Of a stretch of 64,000 nt of DNA, positions 48,824 through 55,826 are shown in pieces. Source of the stretch: Micromonospora fulviviridis (GTDB lineage Bacteria; Actinomycetota; Actinomycetes; Mycobacteriales; Micromonosporaceae); assembly GCF_014648395.1 (NCBI RefSeq), contig NZ_BMRA01000004.1, positions 171,394 to 235,393 of the forward strand. Direction: 5' to 3'. Position 1 is the stretch's first letter, and the number at the start of each line of letters is the position of its first letter. The position numbers and the translations under genes were made by a program. The notes beneath the pieces were generated by a model, which saw only the letters and a program-made list of their open reading frames with translations, did not search any database and was not told the DNA's origin.

Positions 48824-50044
48824 GTGGCGGTGCGCGCGGTCGTGGTGGAGGCCGACGGCGGGTCCCGGGGCAACCCGGGGCCGGCCGGCTACGGCGCGGT
48901 GGTCCGGGACCCGGCGACCGGTGAGGTGCTGGCCGAGCGCGCCGAGTCGATCGGCACGGCCACCAACAACGTGGCCGAGTACCGCGGCCTGATCGCCGGG
49001 CTGGAGGCCGCCGCCGAGCTGGGCGCGGCCGAGGTCGAGGCCCGGATGGACTCCAAGCTGGTGGTCGAGCAGATGTGCGGCCGCTGGCAGATCAAGAACC
49101 CGGGGCTGCGGCCGCTCGCCGCGCAGGCCGCCGGGCTGGTCGGCCGGTTCGCCAGCGTGCGGTTCAGCTGGGTCCCCCGGGAGCGCAACAAGCACGCCGA
49201 CGCGCTGGCGAACGCGGCGATGGACGCGGCCGCCGGCCGGGCCCCGGCCCGACCCGTCGTGGAGTCGCCGCGGATCGTCGAGCCGCCGCGCGAGGTGGCC
49301 GCTCCCGACTCGGCCGCCCGGGCCGCGGCCCGCGAGGTGGCCGCGCGAGCCGCCACCGGCCGGGCCACCGGCACCGACCCGGCCACCACGCCGGCCTCCT
49401 GGGAGCCGCGCCCGACCGAGGAGGGCACCCGGCTGATCCTGGTCCGGCACGGCGAGACCGAGCGGACCGTGCAGAAGCGCTACTCCGGCCGCGGTGACGT
49501 GCCGCTGACCGACCGGGGCCGCGCCCAGGCCCGGGCCACCGCCGCCCGGGTGGCCGCCCTCGCGCCGTCGGTCGCGGCCGTGGTCAGCTCCCCGCTGTCC
49601 CGCTGCACGGCCACCGCCGAGGCGATCTCCGCGCTGGTCGGCAACCCGCCGGTACGCCCCGACGACGACCTGATCGAGTGCGACTTCGGGGTCTGGGAGG
49701 GGCGCACCTTCGCCGAGGTGCGTGACGGCTGGGCCGGGGAACTGGACGCCTGGCTGGCCTCCACGAGCATCGCCCCGCCCGAGGGTGAGTCGTTCGCCGC
49801 GGTCGCCGAGCGGACCGGCCGGGCGGTGGACCGCCTGCGGAAGGCGTACCCGGGGGAGACCGTCGTGGTGGTCTCCCACGTCTCGCCGATCAAGCTGGTG
49901 CTGCGCGACGCGCTCGCGGCCGGCGACGCCTTCCTGCACCGGCTCTACCTGGACACGGCGGGCGTCTCGGTGCTCGACCTCTACCCGGACGGCGGCGTCG
50001 CGGTCCGCTCGGTCAACGACACCGCCCACCTGTCCGACCTCTGA
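48824..50044 (+). CDS. Bifunctional RNase H / histidine phosphatase (CobC-type)
   Basis: A 406-residue fusion. Residues 1-140 are an RNase HI domain with catalytic acids in EADGGSRGNPGPAGYGAVVR, ATNNVAEYRGLIAGLEAAAE, RMDSKLVVEQMCGRWQIKN and RNKHADALANAAMDAA. After a Pro/Ala linker, residues 205-406 are a phosphoglycerate-mutase-like phosphatase with LILVRHGETERTVQKRYSGR, SSPLSRCTATAEAI and VVVVSHVSPIKLVLRDALA. In mycobacteria the homologue (Rv2228c) is an RNase HI and alpha-ribazole phosphatase. GTG at 48824 gives the correct RNase H start. Confidence 0.95.
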   Translation: MAVRAVVVEADGGSRGNPGPAGYGAVVRDPATGEVLAERAESIGTATNNVAEYRGLIAGLEAAAELGAAEVEARMDSKLVVEQMCGRWQIKNPGLRPLAAQAAGLVGRFASVRFSWVPRERNKHADALANAAMDAAAGRAPARPVVESPRIVEPPREVAAPDSAARAAAREVAARAATGRATGTDPATTPASWEPRPTEEGTRLILVRHGETERTVQKRYSGRGDVPLTDRGRAQARATAARVAALAPSVAAVVSSPLSRCTATAEAISALVGNPPVRPDDDLIECDFGVWEGRTFAEVRDGWAGELDAWLASTSIAPPEGESFAAVAERTGRAVDRLRKAYPGETVVVVSHVSPIKLVLRDALAAGDAFLHRLYLDTAGVSVLDLYPDGGVAVRSVNDTAHLSDL

Positions 50045-50165
50045 GCCCCACGGCGACTCCCGCCCGGCGCGTCCGACGCCGCGCCGCGACCTGGAGCCGC
50101 CACCGGCCGCCCGCCGTTCGGCGCACGCGGGCGGCCGCTCGGCGCATCGCCGTCCTCCGGTAGAA

Positions 50166-50193
50166 CGTGACCGCGTTCACAGGGTCGTAGCCT
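50166..50193 (+). promoter_or_regulatory. Candidate CRP-type site and -10 box of the symporter operon
   Basis: CGTGA-CCGCGT-TCACA (50166-50181) matches the CRP consensus TGTGA-N6-TCACA at nine of ten fixed positions. TAGCCT (50188-50193) is a -10-like box just downstream, and the start codon lies at 50238. The overlap with the promoter suggests repression or close activation. Inferred only from the motif. Confidence 0.45.
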
Positions 50194-50237
50194 CCGGCCG
50201 TCACATGGCAAGTTACGACTTCCCGGAGGTGTGTCAC

Positions 50238-50480
50238 ATGGCAGCACCAGAACCGGAGGCGCCGACAACGGCGCGATCCAGGGCGAAGGACCACAGCCCC
50301 TGGAACTGGTTGCTCTTCATACCGATCGTGGTGCCGCTGATCCCGGCCTTCTTCAACGCCGACTCGCCCCGACTGTTCGGGTTCCCCCGTTTCTACTGGC
50401 TGCAACTGGCCTGGATCCTGCTCGGCGTCGGGACCACCACGCTGGTCTACCAGATGACCAAGAAGCGGGGTGACCGCTGA
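50238..50480 (+). CDS. DUF3311 small membrane subunit
   Basis: An 80-residue protein with two membrane helices (NWLLFIPIVVPLIPAFF; FYWLQLAWILLGVGTTTLVY), the DUF3311 pattern. DUF3311 genes regularly precede sodium/solute symporters of the MctP type and are thought to be a small subunit, as with YhjD/YjcH-like partners. ATG at 50238 has GGAGGT eight bases upstream. Its stop and the symporter start overlap (ATGA type), so both are coupled. Confidence 0.9.
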   Translation: MAAPEPEAPTTARSRAKDHSPWNWLLFIPIVVPLIPAFFNADSPRLFGFPRFYWLQLAWILLGVGTTTLVYQMTKKRGDR

Positions 50481-52135
50481 TGTGGCGCGACCACCTGACC
50501 GAGATCATCGTCTTCAGCCTTCTCTTCCTGCTGGTCAGCGCCATGGGCTTCGTGGCGGCCCGGTGGCGGGCGCCGCGCGACATGGCGCACCTGGACGAGT
50601 GGGGGCTGGGCGGGCGCAGCTTCGGCGGCTGGATCACCTGGTTCCTGGTCGGCGGTGATCTCTACACCGCGTACACGTTCGTGGCGGTGCCGGCGCTGAT
50701 CTTCGGGGCCGGGGCGGCGGGCTTCTTCGCCGTGCCGTACACGATCGTCATCTACCCGCTGGTCTTCCTGGTGCTCTGCCGACTCTGGTCGGTCTCGCAC
50801 CGACACGGCTTCGTCACGCCCGCGGACTTCGTCCGCAACCGGTTCGACTCGCCGATCCTGGCGCTGCTGGTGGCGATCACCGGCATCGTGGCGACCATGC
50901 CGTACATCGCGCTCCAGCTGGTCGGCATCGAGGCGGTGCTCAAGACGATGGGCGTGACCGGGGACAGCGCGCTGGCCCGGCACCTGCCGATCATCATCGC
51001 CTTCGCCATCCTGGCGGCCTACACCTACCAGTCGGGGCTGCGGGCACCGGCGCTGATCGCCTTCGTCAAGGACTCGCTGATCTACATCGTGATCCTGGTG
51101 GCGGTCATCTACCTGCCGTACAAGCTGGGCGGCTGGGGCGACATCTTCGACGCGGCCGACGCGAAGTTCAAGGCGTCACCCGCTCCCGGGGACGGCATCC
51201 TGCTCAACGCCAACAACCAGCTCCAGTACGTCACCCTGGCGTTCGGCTCGGCGCTGGCGCTCTTCCTCTACCCGCACAGCATCACCGGCGTGCTGGCCAG
51301 CCGGAACCGGGACGTGATCAAGCGGAACATGTCCGCGCTGCCGGCGTACAGCCTGCTGCTCGGGCTGATCGCGCTGCTCGGGTACATGGCCATCGCGGCC
51401 AACGTGAAGCCGCTGCCCGGCGCCAAGGCCGGCAGCGTGGACGGCAACACGGTGGTGCCGCTGCTCTTCGACAGCCAGTTCCCGGACTGGTTCGCGGGCG
51501 TGGCGTACGCGGCCATCGGCATCGGCGCGCTGGTGCCGGCGGCGATCATGTCGATCGCGGCGGCCAACCTGTTCACCCGCAACATCTACAAGGAGTACCT
51601 GAAGCGGGACGCCAGCCCGGCGCAGGAGGCGAACGTCTCGAAGATCACCTCGCTGGTGGTGAAGGTCGGGGCGGTGGCCTGCATCGTCTTCCTCGACCCG
51701 CAGTTCTCCATCGACCTCCAGCTCATCGGCGGCGTGATCATCCTCCAGACGCTGCCGGCGGTGGCGCTGGGCCTCTACACCCGCTGGTTCCACCGGACCG
51801 CGCTGATCGCCGGCTGGGTGGCCGGCATGGGGCTCGGCATGTGGATGCTCTACCAGGTCGGGAACCCGGCGACCGGGAAGAAGCACTTCGCCGGCTCGGC
51901 CTTCCCGCTCTCCGAGTTCGGCTTCGACACCAAGAAGACGATCTACGTGGGCATCGTGGCGGTGCTGGTCAACCTGGCGGTGGCCGCGCTGCTCACCCTG
52001 GTGCTGCGGGCCGCGAAGGTGGCCGACGGGGTGGACGGCACCACTCCGGACGACTACTTCGCCGACGAGGGCGACCCGCGGGTCACCCCCGGCCCGGACC
52101 GCGACGCGGACTCCGCCCGGGAGCCCGTCGCCTGA
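50480..52135 (+). CDS. mctP: Sodium/solute symporter, monocarboxylate (MctP) type
   Basis: A 551-residue SSS-family transporter with about 13 membrane helices. MctP-type blocks: DEWGLGGRSFGGWITWFLVG, GDLYTAYTFVAVPALIFGAG, FVTPADFVRNRFDSPILALL, VTLAFGSALALFLYPHSITG and VPAAIMSIAAANLFTRNIYK. Relatives take up lactate, pyruvate, acetate or alanine with a cation. The C-terminus is an acidic cytosolic tail. ATG at 50480 overlaps the stop of the DUF3311 gene by one base (TGATG). The gene symbol is given by family likeness and the substrate is inferred. Confidence 0.88.
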   Translation: MWRDHLTEIIVFSLLFLLVSAMGFVAARWRAPRDMAHLDEWGLGGRSFGGWITWFLVGGDLYTAYTFVAVPALIFGAGAAGFFAVPYTIVIYPLVFLVLCRLWSVSHRHGFVTPADFVRNRFDSPILALLVAITGIVATMPYIALQLVGIEAVLKTMGVTGDSALARHLPIIIAFAILAAYTYQSGLRAPALIAFVKDSLIYIVILVAVIYLPYKLGGWGDIFDAADAKFKASPAPGDGILLNANNQLQYVTLAFGSALALFLYPHSITGVLASRNRDVIKRNMSALPAYSLLLGLIALLGYMAIAANVKPLPGAKAGSVDGNTVVPLLFDSQFPDWFAGVAYAAIGIGALVPAAIMSIAAANLFTRNIYKEYLKRDASPAQEANVSKITSLVVKVGAVACIVFLDPQFSIDLQLIGGVIILQTLPAVALGLYTRWFHRTALIAGWVAGMGLGMWMLYQVGNPATGKKHFAGSAFPLSEFGFDTKKTIYVGIVAVLVNLAVAALLTLVLRAAKVADGVDGTTPDDYFADEGDPRVTPGPDRDADSAREPVA

Positions 52136-52140
52136 GCGCA

Positions 52141-52183
52141 GCAGGGCCCCCGGTCGACGCCTCGCGTCGGCCGGGGGCCCTGC
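52141..52183. terminator. Bidirectional hairpin between symporter and MarR genes
   Basis: GCAGGGCCCCCGG (52141-52153) pairs with CCGGGGGCCCTGC (52171-52183); an inner CGACGC/GCGTCG stem (52155-52160, 52164-52169) extends it with one mismatch and a CTC loop. It lies between convergent genes and can end both transcripts. Confidence 0.88.
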
Positions 52184-52185
52184 CG

Positions 52186-52665
52186 TCACCTGCGCCGGTT
52201 GCGCGCGTCGAGGGCCTCGTTGAGGCGGTGCAGCAGGTCCGCGAGGGTGTCCCGGTCGTCGCCGGTCCAGTCGGCCAGGATCTCGCCGTAGAGCCGGGTG
52301 CGGGCGGCCCGTACCGCGGCCATCCGCTGGAGGCCGGCGGGGGTCGGTGAGATCACCGTGCCGCGCCCGTCGGCCGGGTCGGGGGTACGCGCGATCAGCC
52401 CGTCCCTCTGCAGGGCGGAGACCTGCCGGGTGACCGTGGAGCCGTCCAGGTTCAGCCGGGCGGCCAGCGCCGACACGTTCTGCGGGCCGGCCTTGTCGAG
52501 GTGCCGCAGGATCACGTACGCGGCCCGGTCCAGCACCCGGTGCTCGGCGGTGCCGGTGGCCCGGCGGGTCGCCTCGCCGAGCCGCATGAGCAGCGCGATC
52601 TCGGTCTCGATCCGGCCGAGTGTGACGGCGTCCGGATCCGTTCCCGTCCTGTGGTCGTCCCTCAT
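52186..52665 (-). CDS. MarR-family transcriptional regulator
   Basis: A 159-residue winged-helix repressor. The MarR block VILRHLDKAGPQNVSALAAR then LNLDGSTVTRQVSALQRDGL and RTPDPADGRGTVISPTPAGL covers residues 50-110, with helical ends for dimer formation. ATG at 52665 lies six bases after TATCAT on the minus strand, and both fall inside the palindrome 52664-52706. It is divergent from an MFS exporter; autorepression and control of the exporter are the expected role. Inducer unknown. Confidence 0.93.
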   Translation of the reverse strand: MRDDHRTGTDPDAVTLGRIETEIALLMRLGEATRRATGTAEHRVLDRAAYVILRHLDKAGPQNVSALAARLNLDGSTVTRQVSALQRDGLIARTPDPADGRGTVISPTPAGLQRMAAVRAARTRLYGEILADWTGDDRDTLADLLHRLNEALDARNRRR

Positions 52666-52706
52666 AGCTGTATGATACAACAGATTTACCTGTAAGATAC
52701 AGCTAT
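52664..52706. promoter_or_regulatory. MarR operator with nested palindromes
   Basis: ATAGCTGTAT (52664-52673) and ATACAGCTAT (52697-52706) are perfect inverted copies. Inside, TGTATGATACA (52669-52679) is a perfect palindrome and TGTAAGATACA (52691-52701) a near one, 22 bp apart. The first contains the -10 box of marR, so repressor binding would block it. The AT-rich block stands out from its surroundings. Confidence 0.8.
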
Positions 52707-52723
52707 CTGTCTGGAGGCGCGGA

Positions 52724-53956
52724 GTGGATCGGCGATCCGAACCCAACCGCAGTGCCATCTACGCCACCACCCTGGTGGCCTTCCTCGCCATCGCCGGCAT
52801 CGCCGTGGTGGACCCGATCCTGCCCGCCATCGGCGAGGCGATCGGGGTCACCGCCTGGCAGGTCGAGCTGCTCTTCACCGCGTACATCGCGGTGATGGCG
52901 GTCGGCATGATCCCGGCGACCCTCGCCAGCGGGCGGTTCGGCTTCAAGCCGGTGCTGATCACCGGCGTCTCGGTGGTCGGCGTGGCCGCCATCCTGGCGT
53001 CGTTCAGCAACGACATCGTGCAGCTCTCCGTGCTGCGCGGCGTCTGGGGCCTGGGCAACGCGATGTTCTTCGCCACCGCCATGGTGGTGCTGGTCAACCT
53101 CGCCAACGACCGGGAGTGGGTGGTCGGCCTCTTCGAGACCGCGCTCGGTCTCGGCTTCGCCGTCGGCCCGTTGATCGGCGGCCTGCTCGGCGAGGTGAGC
53201 TGGCGGCTGCCCTTCTTCGTCTGCGGCGTGTTCATGGTGCTGGCGCTGGCCGTCGCGTCGCGCAAGCTCCGCGAACCGGCCCACAAGCAGCCCCCGGTAC
53301 GCCTCGGCGCGATCTTCTCCACCTACCGCAAGCCGGCGTTCGTCACGCTCTGCGTGGTCACCGCCGCCTACAACTTCGTCTTCTTCGTGGTGCTCGGCTA
53401 CACGCCGCTCTACCTGCACCTCGACGTCATCCCGCTGGGCCTGGCCTTCACCGGCTGGGGCCTCGGCCTGGCCGCCGGCATCCTGCTGGTCGGCCACCGG
53501 CTGGCGCACCGGATCGGCGCGGTGCAGACCGTCGGCGTCGCCATCGCCGGCCTGCTGGTCTGCATGGTTCTGTTCGCCACCTCCACCGGGACCGCCATGT
53601 CGCTGGTGGTGCTGGTGCTGGCCGGCCTGTTCATGGGCCTGGCCAACGCCAACCTCACCGATCTCGCCCTGGGCCTCGGCTCCCGCGACCGTCGGGTCGC
53701 CACCGGGGCGTTCAACCTGGTCCGCTGGGGCGCCGCCGCGCCGGCCCCGATCATCTCCGGCAAGCTCGCCGAGCACGGGCTCGCCCTGCCGTTCTGGGTC
53801 GGCTTCGGGGTGCTCGCCGTCGGCGTGCTGGTCTACCTCGCCTTCGCGCACGTGATGGCCGCCGGCTACGGCGAGCGGGTCCTCTGGTCCCGGTGGAACT
53901 CCGCCGCCCGGCGCAACGAGCACGCCCCGGAGGAGCCGGTCGGCGAGGCGTACTGA
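52724..53956 (+). CDS. MFS drug-exporter-type transporter
   Basis: A 410-residue major facilitator with 12 helices. YATTLVAFLAIAGIAVVDPI starts helix 1; FTAYIAVMAVGMIPATLASG with RFGFKPVLITG is the loop 2-3 motif; GLFETALGLGFAVGPLIGGL is the exporter-type motif C in helix 5. The N-terminal half is strongly conserved in the DHA1 family. Substrate unknown. GTG at 52724 follows GGAGGCGCG. Its promoter lies in the operator region shared with the divergent MarR gene, which probably controls it. Confidence 0.92.
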   Translation: MDRRSEPNRSAIYATTLVAFLAIAGIAVVDPILPAIGEAIGVTAWQVELLFTAYIAVMAVGMIPATLASGRFGFKPVLITGVSVVGVAAILASFSNDIVQLSVLRGVWGLGNAMFFATAMVVLVNLANDREWVVGLFETALGLGFAVGPLIGGLLGEVSWRLPFFVCGVFMVLALAVASRKLREPAHKQPPVRLGAIFSTYRKPAFVTLCVVTAAYNFVFFVVLGYTPLYLHLDVIPLGLAFTGWGLGLAAGILLVGHRLAHRIGAVQTVGVAIAGLLVCMVLFATSTGTAMSLVVLVLAGLFMGLANANLTDLALGLGSRDRRVATGAFNLVRWGAAAPAPIISGKLAEHGLALPFWVGFGVLAVGVLVYLAFAHVMAAGYGERVLWSRWNSAARRNEHAPEEPVGEAY

Positions 53957-53961
53957 GGTGC

Positions 53962-53987
53962 GGGGGGCCCGTCCCGTCGGGCCCCCC
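53962..53987 (+). terminator. Hairpin terminator after the MFS gene
   Basis: GGGGGGCCCG (53962-53971) pairs perfectly with CGGGCCCCCC (53978-53987) across a six-base loop, six bases after the stop codon. It may also end the convergent TauE transcript at 54001. Confidence 0.85.
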
Positions 53988-54000
53988 CACGCTCGGTCGC

Positions 54001-54762
54001 TCAGCCCAGGGCGCGGTAGAGCAGGTAGAGGCCGATCACCGTGCCGAAGACCACGACGAGGGTCTTCAGCACCGCCGGCGGGAGCCGGCGGACCAGCCGG
54101 GCGCCCGCGTACCCCCCGACGAGGGTGGCCGGCGCGACCACCGCGACCGCGGCCCAGTCGACCGGGCCGAAGAGCGCGAACACCACCAGCGTGGTCAGCC
54201 CCACCACGGCCGAGAGCAGGTTCTTGATCGCCGACACCCGGGCCAGCGTGGTGTCCAGCACCAGGGCCAGGCCGGCCACCAGCATCACTCCGAGGGCGGC
54301 GCCGAAGTAGCCGCCGTACACCGTGCCGAGCGCCACCATGGCCTGCACGGTGACGGTACGGCGGCGCGGGGCGAGGTCGGCCGGATGGCCGACCAGCCGA
54401 CGCAGCGGATCCTGGAAGGCCAGCACGGCGGTCGCGCCCAGCACCAGGAACGGCACCACCAGTTCGAACGCGCGCGCCGGGGTGGCCAGCAGCAGCACGC
54501 AGCCGACGACCGTGCCGGCCGCCGCGGTGGGCAGCAGCAGCCAGAGCGCCCGCCCGCGGGGCAGGTCGGCCCGGCTGCCCGCCACGCTGGCCACGTAGCC
54601 GGGGAAGACCGACACCGAGTTGCTGACGTTGGCCGGCACCGGGGGCAGGCCGGTCGCGATCAGGGCCGGGAAGGTGATCAGGGAACCGCCCCCGGCCACC
54701 GCGTTCACCGTGCCCGCGGCGAGACCGGCGGCGACCAGCAGCGCCACGTCCGAGAGCTCCAT
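54001..54762 (-). CDS. TauE/SafE-family membrane permease
   Basis: A 253-residue integral membrane protein of the sulfite-exporter TauE/SafE family with about seven or eight helices. AGLAAGTVNAVAGGGSLITF then PALIATGLPPVPANVSNSV is the family's first repeat; MVALGTVYGGYFGAALGVML and VSAIKNLLSAVVGLTTLVVF with DWAAVAVVAPATLVGGYAGA mark the second. It may export sulfite, sulfoacetate or another organic anion. ATG at 54762 is eight bases after TAGCCT on the minus strand. Confidence 0.9.
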   Translation of the reverse strand: MELSDVALLVAAGLAAGTVNAVAGGGSLITFPALIATGLPPVPANVSNSVSVFPGYVASVAGSRADLPRGRALWLLLPTAAAGTVVGCVLLLATPARAFELVVPFLVLGATAVLAFQDPLRRLVGHPADLAPRRRTVTVQAMVALGTVYGGYFGAALGVMLVAGLALVLDTTLARVSAIKNLLSAVVGLTTLVVFALFGPVDWAAVAVVAPATLVGGYAGARLVRRLPPAVLKTLVVVFGTVIGLYLLYRALG

Positions 54763-54947
54763 GATCCCGCAGGCTAGCCCTCCCGACCCGCTCCCGCAGA
54801 ACCCCCGCACCCGCACCTCCCCGGGTTGATCAAGAAATTCGCGTCAAAATACGGCCTCACCGCGACACAAACTTCTGATCAACGCCGGAAGCGCGCGGTT
54901 CGCGGGGTGGAAATGCGGGCGGTCCGCCCGTCGTTAGGATGAACAGC

Positions 54948-55370
<423 letters not shown>

Positions 55371-55375
55371 CCACC

Positions 55376-55406
55376 AGGTCGCAGCCTCGATCAAAGGCTG
55401 CGACCT
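55376..55406 (+). terminator. Terminator of rnpB
   Basis: AGGTCGCAGCCT (55376-55387) and AGGCTGCGACCT (55395-55406) form a perfect 12-bp stem with a 7-nt loop, followed by CGTTCTGTC. It lies six bases after the RNA. Confidence 0.9.
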
Positions 55407-55826
55407 CGTTCTGTCTCAGGCGGTCGTTGAGCCTTGGCGATCATCATCGGTCCGTGTTCGACCGTTCCGGTACATGCCAGGCCGTGTGCCGCGTAGACGT
55501 GACGGTCGATTGCCGCGACCCTTCCCGCGAGGTCTTTACGTCCCGTCGCCGGCCTTCCGGGCGGTCAAGGGCCGAGTGGCCTGCGGTCACCCGCCCCGAG
55601 CCGGTGGCGACATCTGATCATGCGAGTCCGTCTCGTACTTTCATATATCTACATACCGCTAACTCTGTGCGTAGCATTCCTACCGAACCCGCCGGAGCGC
55701 GTCGGCGCCCGCCGGGTGGCACGGGGGTGCCCCTTACCCCGCCGCAGTTCCTTTCCCACCGGAACCACGCACCGCGGCGGCCCTACGGTCCGGCGACGGC
55801 TGCGTGACGGCTGTCAGGAGAACGGC
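55407..55826 (+). other. 420-bp region upstream of the nuclease gene
   Basis: No gene is seen. From 55634 to 55680 it contains an AT-rich stretch (TTTCATATATCTACATACC) unlike its surroundings, a likely promoter for the nuclease gene; the rest has ordinary composition without recognised sites. Confidence 0.45.
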
